A stretch of DNA of 64,000 bases. Origin: Thermomonas sp. Lineage in GTDB: Bacteria > Pseudomonadota > Gammaproteobacteria > Xanthomonadales > Xanthomonadaceae. The translations under genes and the position numbers were made by a program. The DNA is taken from positions 248,001-312,000 of the forward strand of contig JADKKV010000006.1 in NCBI GenBank assembly GCA_016720345.1, read 5' to 3'. Below, in pieces: positions 8,780 to 18,127 of this stretch. Positions within the stretch are counted from its first letter, which is position 1; the number at the start of each line of letters is the position of its first letter. The notes beneath the pieces were generated by a model, which worked only from the letters and a program-made list of their open reading frames with translations, searched no databases and was not told the DNA's origin.

Positions 8780-10417
8780 TTAGTCTGGCCGCGGCCCCTT
8801 GCCCAGGTCCTTGAGGATTTCGCGTGCGGCATTGCGGCCGGGCAGGCCGGTGACGCCACCGCCCGGGTGGGTGCCGGACCCGCACAGGTACAGCTGCCTG
8901 AACGCGCCGCGATAGTTGCCCTGCCCCAGCAGCGGGCGCGCGCTGAACATCTGGTCCAGCCCGAGTGCGCCGTGGAAGATGTCGCCGCCGACCAGGCCGA
9001 TGCGGCGCTCCAGGTCCAGCGGGCTCAATGCCTCGTATCCCAGCACGCTGCGGGCGAAGTTCGGCGCATGCGCATCGACGGTATCGATCATCAGCCTGGC
9101 AACCGTGTCGCGGTGCGCGTCCCAGCCGCCGTCCGCGTCGGCGATCACGGGATTCACCTGTTGGCAGAACAGGCTGGCGACATGCTGGCCGGCGGGCGCC
9201 AGGGTGTCGTCGAGCGTCGAGGAAATCACCACCTCGACAATCGGCTGGCGCGCCCAGCCGGGGTTGTGTGCACGCGACTTGGCATCGAAATAGGCCTGCT
9301 CGAAATACTGCAGCGACGGCCCGATCAGGATCCCGCTGCGGTGGTGCGGCTGCAGCCGGGTGCCGGGCATCGCGGTGAAATCCGGCAGCTCCGACAGCGC
9401 CACGTTCATGCGGAAGGTGCCGGAGCCGCAGCGGTAGCCCTCGATGCGGGTGGCGGTGTCTTCGTCCAGCTGGTTGCGCTCGACCAGCTTCGTGTACAGC
9501 AATTTCGGGTTGAGGTTGCTGGCGATGGTCGCCGCGCGCAGTTCGCGGCCATCGGCGAGGGCGACGCCGACCGCCTTGCCGTTCTCCACCAGGAGCCGGG
9601 CGACTTCGGCATCGGTCTCGATGGCGACGCCACGCGCCTCGCATTCGGCGCGCATCGCCTGGGTGATCGCGCCCATCCCGCCGATCGCGTGGCCCCACGC
9701 GCCGCCCTTGCCGTTGACCTCGCCGAACACGTGGTGCAACAGCACATACGCACTCCCCGGCGTGTACGGGCTGGCGAAATTGCCGACCACCGAATCCCAG
9801 CCCAGCGCGGCCTTCAGCGGTTCGCCCTCGAACCAGCGATCCAGCAGTTCACCGGCGGACTTGGTGAACAGGTCGAGCAGGTCGCGGCGGCCGCGCATGT
9901 CCAGCGTCTTCAACTGCTTCGCCGCCGATGCCGAATTGAGCCAGTCGGCCAGCACGAAGCGGTCGGAAACATTCGGCGGCGTGCGCTGCATCAACTCGCG
10001 CAGCACCACCACGATGCGATCGAGCATCGCGTAGTAGTCCGGCAAGCGCTGGGCATCGCGCGCCGACCACTTCGCCACCTCGGCCTGGGTGTGCTCGCCG
10101 CCGAGCCTGAAGCTGCGGCCATCGGGCAAAGGCAGGAAGTTCGCATAGGACCGTTCCACCACGCGCAAGCCATGCTCGGCAAGGCGCAGGTCGGCGATCA
10201 CCTTCGGGTTGAGCAGGCTGACCGTGTAGCTGGCCAGCGAGTTGCGGAAGCCCGGATGGAATTCCTCGGTGACCGCGGCACCGCCGACGATATGGCGGCG
10301 CTCCAGCACCCGCACCTTCAACCCGGCCGCGGCCAGGTAGGCCGCGCAGACCAGGCCGTTGTGGCCGCCACCGATGACCAGCACATCGTCGTTCCGGGAA
10401 GTCGCCACGCGCGGCAC
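8780..10417 (-). CDS. Phytoene-desaturase-family FAD oxidoreductase (PYROXD2-like)
   Basis: A 545-residue FAD/NAD(P)-binding oxidoreductase of the CrtI-like superfamily. The N-terminal dinucleotide-binding motif VLVIGGGHNGLVCAAYLA (residues 12-29) is followed by VRVLERRHIVGGAAVTEE. The C-terminal FAD motif is LYLCGSGTHPGGGVTGLPGR. Members with this exact C-terminus resemble the eukaryotic PYROXD2 group. No crtB or crtE gene lies nearby, so carotenoid synthesis is not implied. The catalysed reaction is unknown. The gene lies alone on the minus strand, downstream of the TPR-nucleotidyltransferase gene, with 119 bases between them. Confidence 0.85.
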   Translation of the reverse strand: MPRVATSRNDDVLVIGGGHNGLVCAAYLAAAGLKVRVLERRHIVGGAAVTEEFHPGFRNSLASYTVSLLNPKVIADLRLAEHGLRVVERSYANFLPLPDGRSFRLGGEHTQAEVAKWSARDAQRLPDYYAMLDRIVVVLRELMQRTPPNVSDRFVLADWLNSASAAKQLKTLDMRGRRDLLDLFTKSAGELLDRWFEGEPLKAALGWDSVVGNFASPYTPGSAYVLLHHVFGEVNGKGGAWGHAIGGMGAITQAMRAECEARGVAIETDAEVARLLVENGKAVGVALADGRELRAATIASNLNPKLLYTKLVERNQLDEDTATRIEGYRCGSGTFRMNVALSELPDFTAMPGTRLQPHHRSGILIGPSLQYFEQAYFDAKSRAHNPGWARQPIVEVVISSTLDDTLAPAGQHVASLFCQQVNPVIADADGGWDAHRDTVARLMIDTVDAHAPNFARSVLGYEALSPLDLERRIGLVGGDIFHGALGLDQMFSARPLLGQGNYRGAFRQLYLCGSGTHPGGGVTGLPGRNAAREILKDLGKGPRPD

Positions 10418-10536
10418 CGATTCGGGAAACAGCCGATGATCCGCGCCCGGCCGGCAAAACGGAAGCGGCGATGCAGGCCGGATATCGCATTGCCGCTGAA
10501 TTCACGCGCCCGCGAACCGCCGGGCCCGCGATCGGA

Positions 10537-11859
10537 TCAAGCCTGCGACAGTCGCGCTTGCACCCGCTGGACTTCATCCAGTGGCTCCATCGCCAGGATC
10601 TGCCAGCAAAGCGCAGCCGCCATCTCGACCCATCCCTCATGCAATGCGGTCAACAGCGACAACAACGCCCGGTTGAGCGCCGCCGGGCGGCTACCCGGGT
10701 CCAGGGCCGGGCAGTGCATTCCCTTCTGCACGTACTCCCTGGGCACCGCACGTCCCGCAACCGCCTGCGTGGGCTGCGTCCAGTCGTCGCCGTAAAACCA
10801 GCGGAGATACTCGTGCATGGGCTGCGGCACCGGCAGCGGAACCTCGATGCCGGCGCAGGCCACGCTCTCGATGGAGAACGCCGGGGTATCGAACACCAGG
10901 TGATCCGGCGCGCCGAACGATCCCCGCCAGCGCCCGTTGGCCCGGTCCTGCAGCATCAGGTCGATCGGGATATTGCTTGCCTCGTGGACCAGTCCCAGCA
11001 CGCCGATCCCGCCACTGCCGGGGACCAGTTGCCCCTGGCGCGAAAACGGGCGGTAGCCCTGTGCAAAGGCCTGCCTCAACAGTTCGTGGGATACCCGCGC
11101 GTCGATGACGATGTCGATGTCCTTGCGCGCCGCCGGCAGCCCGCCTTCGAACGCGAACATGCGCACCGTGCCGCCCGCCATGCAGGGGTCGCAGTGCAAT
11201 GGCGCCAGCCGCCGCAGGCAATCGACCAGTACGCCACGCCATGTCGCGGCGTCTAATGCCAAGCGTGCGGATGGCGCGCCCGTGATGGGCGGCGGCCAGG
11301 GATTCCCGGCCAGGATCCGCAACGCTTCCAGCGCGTTCGCGCGGCACTCGCCGGACCGTTCCAGGATCCGTTCCAGTTCCGCCATCGCCCGCAGCACCCC
11401 TGGCGTGCGCGCACCCCGGCTGCGTGCCCCTGCAAGCACCTCATGCGCCTCCCGGAGCCGCTCCACCGTCCGCAACATGTAGGAATAGTTGATCGCCGCG
11501 GTTGCGTGCGCCGGCGCCAGTTGCAGTGCATGCGCCATCAGGCGGGCCCCATCCTTGCGCGCACCTTTCCGCCAACTGGCCACGCCGGCATTCACCCAGG
11601 CATCCGCATGTCCCGGATCGATGACGATTGCCTTGCGTGCATTGGCAAGGGCGGCTTCGAAGTCCTCCAATCCCAGCGCGAGCGCCGCCAGGTTCGTCCA
11701 GCACTGCCAGCTGTTCGCTTGGGTGGACGCCTCTGCATACGAACGCTGCGCGCGCTCGCGATCGCCCGCCTGCAACTGCTGAATGCCTTCGGCGGCCATG
11801 TGCGCGCCGAGAGGCAACCTGGACGGCGCGGCGGAACTGATCACGCATGCGGACAACAT
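10537..11859 (-). CDS. TPR protein fused to nucleotidyltransferase-like domain (copy 2)
   Basis: A 440-residue protein: TPR repeats in roughly residues 20-190 (for example CWTNLAALALGLEDFEAALA and ADAWVNAGVASWRKGARKDG), then a nucleotidyltransferase-fold domain from about residue 215 with AGGTVRMFAFEGG and the acidic KDIDIVID. It is a paralogue of the protein at 13995-15326: TPR segments, domain order and the C-terminal Ala/Leu-rich helix line up. The glycine-rich motif is less LicD-like here, so activity is less certain. The ATG at 11859 is supported by the upstream ggaaggcgcc. A 238-base gap holding a decayed RLP fragment separates it from the RLP gene. Confidence 0.72.
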   Translation of the reverse strand: MLSACVISSAAPSRLPLGAHMAAEGIQQLQAGDRERAQRSYAEASTQANSWQCWTNLAALALGLEDFEAALANARKAIVIDPGHADAWVNAGVASWRKGARKDGARLMAHALQLAPAHATAAINYSYMLRTVERLREAHEVLAGARSRGARTPGVLRAMAELERILERSGECRANALEALRILAGNPWPPPITGAPSARLALDAATWRGVLVDCLRRLAPLHCDPCMAGGTVRMFAFEGGLPAARKDIDIVIDARVSHELLRQAFAQGYRPFSRQGQLVPGSGGIGVLGLVHEASNIPIDLMLQDRANGRWRGSFGAPDHLVFDTPAFSIESVACAGIEVPLPVPQPMHEYLRWFYGDDWTQPTQAVAGRAVPREYVQKGMHCPALDPGSRPAALNRALLSLLTALHEGWVEMAAALCWQILAMEPLDEVQRVQARLSQA

Positions 11860-11982
11860 GGCGCCTTCCAGTCTGCGAAGGGACGATCAGCATAGCGAGA
11901 TGCGTCGCCTGCAAGAATCATCCCGCTCATGCGCATGACCAGGTGCAGATGGTGTTGCAGGGCGCGCAGACAGGGCCATTCA

Positions 11983-12082
11983 AACCGCGCGCATGGCCAT
12001 CAACCGACGACGCGACGACCCGAATGGAATCGTTGCTCCCGATTGCCCCACGGTAGCACGCCAAGCCCCGGGTGCCACCGGT
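11983..12082 (-). pseudogene. Decayed C-terminal fragment of the RuBisCO-like gene
   Basis: Read on the minus strand, this gap encodes GGTRGLACYRGAIGSND followed by VVASSVDGHARGL and a stop. The intact RLP upstream ends GGKHPQGLPDYRAAIGSDD, then IVASWVDGHADGL. About two thirds of positions agree after allowing a two-residue deletion. There is no start codon or upstream coding sequence, so this is a relic of a second RLP copy, or a duplication scar left when copy 2 of the TPR gene was placed downstream. Confidence 0.7.
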
Positions 12083-12097
12083 CCTGTTGCCCACGCC

Positions 12098-13333
12098 TCA
12101 GGCCGGCGGCTGGGCGTCGATCGCGGTGCGGAACGCGCGCGCGCCGGCGGGAAGGCCATCGGCATGGCCATCCACCCACGACGCCACGATCAGCATGTAG
12201 TCGTCGCTGCCGATCGCCGCGCGGTAATCCGGCAGCCCTTGCGGATGCTTGCCGCCCTGCAGGATCGGCATCGCCCGCTGCGGACGCCCGAATGGCCATG
12301 CGTCCTCCATGCCGACGCCGTCGGTGGCCCCGTACTCGCCCGAGGTCACGATCCAGTCGGCACCGAACGCCTGGTAGAGGCCGCACAGCACTGCATGTTC
12401 GATCCCCCAGCCCGGGTGGCGGGACAGCAGGTCGCTGAAGGTGTTGTGCGCCAGCAGCGGCATGCGCCGTTCGCGCGCCAGCATCGACAGGGTGCTGAAT
12501 CCCTGCAGCGCCGGCGCCACCAGCGCGCCATCCACCCCCAGCGTCTTGATGATGTCCCAGCGTTCGGCCAGCTCATCGGCCTCGCAGATCAGGTTCGCGA
12601 GGTAGCCCTTGCGCTCGCCAGTGGTGGCGCGCGCCTGGTCACGGGCGGCGACCATCGCCTCGACATGCTGGCGAAATGCGTGGTTGTCCGCGAACACCTG
12701 CAACTCGTCGTCCTTGACCAGGTGATAGCCGGCTTCCAGCACATCGCGATTGAGCCGCGCCATGGTGTCGGCATCCAGGCCCACCGCCGGGCGCATCGAA
12801 CGGCACAGCAAGGGACCCCGCGGGCACTGCAGGCGCGCGCGGATGCCCGCCACCCCGAAGCCCGGCCCGGGCCCGAAATCCTCCGGCAAGGCCAGCGCCT
12901 CCAGCCGGAACCGGGTCAGGAACCCCAGCCGCGGCAATTCGCCGACGACCACGTTGAACAGCTGCGCCGCCTTGCCTGCCACCAGGACGCGGGGAATCGC
13001 CAGCGTCACCGACCACGTTTGCGCCTGCTGCTGCTGTTCCGCATAGACATCGGTGGCCAGCTGGTAGGGTTGCAGCCCGGATGCCGGAGGTTCGGCCTGC
13101 GCCTCGATCGCCAGCACCCGGATGGTCCAGCGTTCCACCTGCTCCGGCGCCACGTAACCACGGATCATGACGGTTCCCGCGCTCTGTTCCATCGCCATCC
13201 CGAGCGCAGTGGCCTCGCCATCGTGCACCGACGTCACGCTGTAGCGCGCCTGCACGTAGTCCGCAGGATCCAGCGCGGGAGACCACCGGAACAGCTCCGG
13301 GTGTTGCGTGCGTGGCAGGTTTCCGGAACTCAT
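12098..13333 (-). CDS. RuBisCO-like protein (type IV, non-carboxylating)
   Basis: A 411-residue protein with the RuBisCO large-subunit fold, seen from the barrel signature segments. The KPKLGL active-site segment is replaced by RPAVGLD, the metal site KDDE is kept (YHLVKDDELQVF), ATTGERKGYLANLI matches the strand after it, PLLAHNTF replaces the HAHRAxH segment, and the phosphate-binding end GGKHPQG...DGHADGLPAGARAF is present. The two active-site lysines (KPK and loop 6) are absent, so carboxylation is not expected; enolase or isomerase chemistry on a phosphorylated sugar, as in other RLPs, is an inference. Its ATG overlaps the cytidylyltransferase stop by three bases, indicating translational coupling. 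Confidence 0.82.
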   Translation of the reverse strand: MSSGNLPRTQHPELFRWSPALDPADYVQARYSVTSVHDGEATALGMAMEQSAGTVMIRGYVAPEQVERWTIRVLAIEAQAEPPASGLQPYQLATDVYAEQQQQAQTWSVTLAIPRVLVAGKAAQLFNVVVGELPRLGFLTRFRLEALALPEDFGPGPGFGVAGIRARLQCPRGPLLCRSMRPAVGLDADTMARLNRDVLEAGYHLVKDDELQVFADNHAFRQHVEAMVAARDQARATTGERKGYLANLICEADELAERWDIIKTLGVDGALVAPALQGFSTLSMLARERRMPLLAHNTFSDLLSRHPGWGIEHAVLCGLYQAFGADWIVTSGEYGATDGVGMEDAWPFGRPQRAMPILQGGKHPQGLPDYRAAIGSDDYMLIVASWVDGHADGLPAGARAFRTAIDAQPPA

Positions 13334-13995
13334 TTCAGGTGGTCCTCCAGTAGTGCCGCATGCCGCCAGTCTTCTGGCGTCGTCAGCTTGATGTTGTGTT
13401 TTTCGCCAGGCACGGCTGCCACTGGCACGCCCGCCTGCAGCGCCAGTTGCAGGGTCGATTGCGGGCGCCGGCCCGCGGCCTCCGCCTGCGCGAACAGGTC
13501 CAGCAGCAGCGCGCGCGCGAACGCCTGCGGCGCCTGGAACACCCCGACCTGGTCGCGGTCGAAGCCCTCCAGCACCAGCCCGCCGCCAATGCGCGCCACC
13601 GGCACCTCGGGATCCAGGAACGCGCCGGCGCACCCGGATCCGCGCGCCGCGGCCAGCACGCCGCGGAACAGCGCGACGCTGGCGAACGGGCGCGCCGCGT
13701 CGTGCACCATGCACCATTCGCCGGTCGCTGCCCGCGCCAGCCGCGCCACGCTGTCATGCCGGCTTCCGCCGCCGGCGATCACCCGGCACCCCGGCAGCAA
13801 TTCCGCCGCGGCATCGACGCGATCCGCAGGCACCGCGACCAGCACCTCGCCGGCCACCTGCAGCGCCTTGTCGGCGATCCAGCACAGCAACGGGCGCCCG
13901 CGCAATTCGAGGAAGCCCTTCGGACCCATGCCCAGGCGCTGGCCGATGCCGGCGGCGGGGACCAGAAACGACACATCGCCGGCGGCCGGCGTCAT
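13330..13995 (-). CDS. IspD/TarI-like cytidylyltransferase
   Basis: A 221-residue CTP:sugar-alcohol-phosphate cytidylyltransferase of the IspD superfamily. It keeps the nucleotide loop FLVPAAGIGQRLG followed by PKGFLELRGRPLL, the CTP-contacting MVHDAARPF, and the C-terminal EKHNIKLTTPEDW with its catalytic lysine. IspD makes CDP-methylerythritol; TarI and related enzymes make CDP-ribitol or CDP-glycerol. No ispF or other MEP-pathway gene is nearby and the partners are an RLP and two LicD-like proteins, so a CDP-polyol for glycan decoration is more likely than isoprenoid synthesis. The start overlaps the TPR gene stop by one base and the stop overlaps the RLP start. Confidence 0.82.
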   Translation of the reverse strand: MTPAAGDVSFLVPAAGIGQRLGMGPKGFLELRGRPLLCWIADKALQVAGEVLVAVPADRVDAAAELLPGCRVIAGGGSRHDSVARLARAATGEWCMVHDAARPFASVALFRGVLAAARGSGCAGAFLDPEVPVARIGGGLVLEGFDRDQVGVFQAPQAFARALLLDLFAQAEAAGRRPQSTLQLALQAGVPVAAVPGEKHNIKLTTPEDWRHAALLEDHLK

Positions 13996-15326
13996 CAGGT
14001 CGCCTGCACGCGTTCAAACCGCGCCAGCATCGCGCCGACCTCGGGAAGCGGCTCACGCGCCTGCACCTGGATGCAAAGCGCGCGCGCCTTCTCCCACTGC
14101 CCGGCTTGCAATGCCTGCAGCAGGCGCAACAGCACCAGCGTCACCGCGCGCGGCAGCGACTCCGGCGTGCGCGACGGGTTCGATACCTGGGTATCGAACC
14201 AGCGGCGATCGAAGCCACGGCTGGTCTCGGTCGCATTCCAGTCCGGGCCGTAGATGGCGTCCAGGTACTGCCGTGGTGGCGCAGGCGCCAGCCAGTCGCG
14301 TCCGCCCCAATGCAAGGGCTGCAGCGGATAGGCCGGCATTTCGCAGGCCAGGTAATCCGGCCAGCCAAGTTCAAAGCGCATCATCCCGTCTTGCTCGCGG
14401 GCAAACATCAGGTCGACGCCGATTCCGCTCTGCTGATGGGTGAATCCCATGACCCATTCGCGCGCCGCGTGGCTGCGTGGATCCTCCGCGCGCAGGACCG
14501 GCCTGAATTCCCCGGCGAACGCCGCCGCGACGGCATCGCGGTCGCTGTCGTACGGCAGCGCGAGGTCAACGTCCTTGTCATGCGGAAATGGACGGCCATC
14601 CCGATGGATCGCCAGCAGGGTCCCGCCGATCAGGTGGAAGGGCACGCCGGCCGCATCCAGCGCATCGCCGGCGGCGAACAGCGCCCGCTGCACGTTGGCG
14701 CTTGCCGCTGCCGCCGCGGCTTCGTTCTCCGCACCAGGCCGGGGTGCGGCGTCGACCTGCGGCTGCAGGTGCGGTCCCAGGCGCGCCAGGGCCTCGAGTG
14801 CCTGCTGCCGCGCGGCCGCGGCGTCCCCATCCAGGCGCGCCTGTTGCGCCAGCGCCTGGCGCAGCCGCCATGCGTCCGGGTTCGCCAGCACCGCCAGTTC
14901 CAGTGTCTTGCGCGCCTCGCCCGGGCGATCGACCAGTTGCAGCATCCGGGCATAGTTCAAGGCCGCGGCCTCCAGGCCCGGATCCAGCGCCAGCGCGCGG
15001 TGCATGGCCATGGCAGCATCGCGCCGCTGGCCCAGCTGCCAGCTGGCAACCCCGAGGTTGACCCACGCATCGACGCTGTCGCGATCCAGCTGCAAGGCCC
15101 GCTGCGCGTTCGCACGCGCGCCGCCGGCATCCCCGAGGGCGATGCCGAGCGCGGCCAGGTTGGACCAGCTCGCGGGATGCGCCATGCCCTGCCGCTGCAG
15201 ATCGCGGTAGCCCTGGTCGGCACGCGCGCGATCGCCGGCATCCAGCGCGTGCGTTGCCCGCACGATCGCCTGCGCCTCCGGTTCCGGGGATCGCGCAACC
15301 CGGACGTCCCACTGCAACTGGCTCAC
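13995..15326 (-). CDS. TPR protein fused to LicD-like nucleotidyltransferase (copy 1)
   Basis: A 443-residue protein. TPR repeats fill about residues 25-190 (SWSNLAALGIALGDAGGARA; AWVNLGVASWQLGQRRDAAM). A nucleotidyltransferase-fold domain follows, with GGTLLAIHRDGRPFPHDKDV and DLALP from about residue 250, matching the G-G-T-L-L...R-x-G...D-x-D-x-D pattern of LicD/fukutin phosphotransferases, which move phosphocholine or polyol phosphate from a CDP carrier to glycans. It heads a coupled run with the cytidylyltransferase and RLP genes (one-base and four-base overlaps). A direct role transferring the CDP-activated group is an inference from this order. Confidence 0.78.
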   Translation of the reverse strand: MSQLQWDVRVARSPEPEAQAIVRATHALDAGDRARADQGYRDLQRQGMAHPASWSNLAALGIALGDAGGARANAQRALQLDRDSVDAWVNLGVASWQLGQRRDAAMAMHRALALDPGLEAAALNYARMLQLVDRPGEARKTLELAVLANPDAWRLRQALAQQARLDGDAAAARQQALEALARLGPHLQPQVDAAPRPGAENEAAAAAASANVQRALFAAGDALDAAGVPFHLIGGTLLAIHRDGRPFPHDKDVDLALPYDSDRDAVAAAFAGEFRPVLRAEDPRSHAAREWVMGFTHQQSGIGVDLMFAREQDGMMRFELGWPDYLACEMPAYPLQPLHWGGRDWLAPAPPRQYLDAIYGPDWNATETSRGFDRRWFDTQVSNPSRTPESLPRAVTLVLLRLLQALQAGQWEKARALCIQVQAREPLPEVGAMLARFERVQAT

Positions 15327-15353
15327 GAATCCCCCTGCTGGATCGACCTGCGT

Positions 15354-15455
15354 TTACCCGCTGCCCGGCGCGGGTTGGCGTGCCGGCAGCAGCAACCGCA
15401 GCGCCGCCGGTTCGGCCGGCGGCACCACGCGCACATCGAAATGCAATGTGGACAT
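15354..15455 (-). CDS. Short ORF resembling the TPR protein N-terminus
   Basis: A 33-codon reading frame upstream of TPR copy 1, starting MSTLHFDVRVVPPAEPAALR and ending with TAA. Its first residues match those of the downstream gene (MSQLQWDVRVARSPEPEAQA), including spacing. It could be a leader peptide, but a truncated relic of another paralogue fits the similarity better. It lies between the groEL terminator and the cluster, so it marks the cluster's upstream end. Expression is not shown by anything in the sequence apart from a weak purine stretch before the ATG. Confidence 0.4.
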   Translation of the reverse strand: MSTLHFDVRVVPPAEPAALRLLLPARQPAPGSG

Positions 15456-15499
15456 CCGTTTTCCGTCGATGTGTCGAGTGCCAATGATACGTCGCAACG

Positions 15500-15522
15500 A
15501 AAAAGCCCCGCCGAAGCGGGGC
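15500..15522 (-). terminator. groESL terminator
   Basis: A perfect seven-base stem (gccccgc at 15505-15511, gcggggc at 15516-15522) with a four-base loop is followed on the minus strand by five U (15500-15504). It lies 26 bases beyond the groEL stop, the expected place for the end of the groESL transcript. Confidence 0.9.
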
Positions 15523-15547
15523 CTTTCCGTTGCTGCGGTGGCGCGGA

Positions 15548-17206
<1,659 letters not shown>

Positions 17207-17302
17207 TCACCTCGAATGTGGGGCGGGCTCAACCCGCCGCTCTGGAATGGGGATGTCTCGGTGGCGGGCCGTGGCCCGCCGTGCAACGGAAGCGCCGCGC
17301 GA

Positions 17303-17590
17303 TCAGAGGATCGCGAAGATGTCGTCTTCCTTGACCACCAGCAGTTCCTGGCCGTCCAGCTTGACCTCGGTGCCGCTGTACTTGCCGAACAGGACCGTGT
17401 CGCCGACCTTGACCTGCGGCGCGCGCAGCTGGCCGTTGTCCAGCACCTTGCCGGCGCCAACGGCGATGACTTCGCCCTTGATCGGCTTCTCGGTGGCCGA
17501 ATCCGGGATCACGATCCCGCCGGCGGACAACTTCTCTTCTTCCATGCGCTTGATGACCACGCGGTCGTACAGCGGCTTGATATTGGACAT
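17303..17590 (-). CDS. groS: Co-chaperonin GroES
   Basis: A 95-residue co-chaperonin starting [20 protein letters not shown]. The mobile loop ([19 protein letters not shown]) that docks on GroEL is intact, and the protein ends [12 protein letters not shown]. It caps the GroEL ring during folding. It is the first gene of the groESL operon, with a promoter and CIRCE operator 45-75 bases upstream of the start. Confidence 0.99.
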   Translation of the reverse strand: MSNIKPLYDRVVIKRMEEEKLSAGGIVIPDSATEKPIKGEVIAVGAGKVLDNGQLRAPQVKVGDTVLFGKYSGTEVKLDGQELLVVKEDDIFAIL

Positions 17591-17633
17591 GGCAACCTCG
17601 GTAAATGGTTGATTGAAGTGGAAAAACCCGGCG

Positions 17634-17663
17634 ATTTTAGCAGTCGGGCTGGCCGAGTGCCAA
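17634..17663 (-). promoter_or_regulatory. groESL promoter with CIRCE operator
   Basis: Read on the minus strand, 17663-17637 is TTGGCACTC, nine bases, GACTGCTAA: one mismatch in each arm from the CIRCE consensus (TTAGCACTC-N9-GAGTGCTAA), the binding site of the heat-shock repressor HrcA. A sigma-70-like promoter overlaps it: -35 TTGGCA (17663-17658) and -10 TAAAAT (17639-17634), 18 bases apart. Repressor binding would therefore block RNA polymerase directly. Confidence 0.9.
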
Positions 17664-17793
17664 ATCGCGGACGAAGAAACCGGGCGAACCCGGATGCCAG
17701 CAAGATGGGGCGCCGCCGATGCCTTTCAAGGGCCGCCGCCCACAAACGTTGCCCCGGCCGGCAGGTTCGCCCGGGCGGGCCTGCCGCTACCCT

Positions 17794-18123
17794 ATGCGGA
17801 TGCCTGTCCTGATCTGCTACTGCACCTGCCCCGACGCCGCCACCGCCGGGCGCATCGCGACCGCGCTGGTGGACGAACGCCTGGCCGCCTGCGTGAACAT
17901 GCTGCCGGGCGTGCGCTCGGTCTACCGCTGGCAGGGCCAGGTGGAGGCGGCGGACGAGGTGCTGCTGTTGGTCAAGACCACCGCCGAGGCCTACCCTGCG
18001 CTGCAGGATCGCGTGCGTGCGTTGCACCCGCATGAACTGCCGGAGCTGCTGGCGGTCGAACCCGCCTTCGGGCTGCCCGGGTACCTGTCCTGGGTCACCG
18101 ACGAAACCCGCCGCAAGGATTGA
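17794..18123 (+). CDS. cutA: Divalent-cation tolerance protein CutA
   Basis: A CutA1 protein of 109 residues from the ATG at 17794 (a second ATG at 17800 would give 107). Family segments are visible: VLICYCTCPDAATAGRIATA, LAACVNMLPGVRSVYRWQGQ, EVLLLVKTTAEAYPALQDRV, and the C-terminal YLSWVTDET. CutA forms very stable trimers; mutations in the E. coli gene alter copper tolerance, but its biochemical role is unsettled. An upstream in-frame ATG at 17719 is rejected because it adds an unconserved basic leader. It lies directly before dsbD, four bases apart. Confidence 0.93.
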   Translation: MRMPVLICYCTCPDAATAGRIATALVDERLAACVNMLPGVRSVYRWQGQVEAADEVLLLVKTTAEAYPALQDRVRALHPHELPELLAVEPAFGLPGYLSWVTDETRRKD

Positions 18124-18127
18124 GCGC

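Noticed and set aside
8780-10417. Carotenoid phytoene desaturase CrtI
   Set aside because: No crtB, crtE or crtY neighbours, and the C-terminal motif fits the PYROXD2-like group better.
12098-13333. A functional carbon-fixing RuBisCO
   Set aside because: Both catalytic lysines needed for carboxylation are absent and there is no phosphoribulokinase or small subunit nearby.
13330-13995. The housekeeping ispD of the MEP pathway
   Set aside because: There is no ispF, and it overlaps glycan-type genes instead. It could still be ispD if the genome has no other copy; this needs the full genome.
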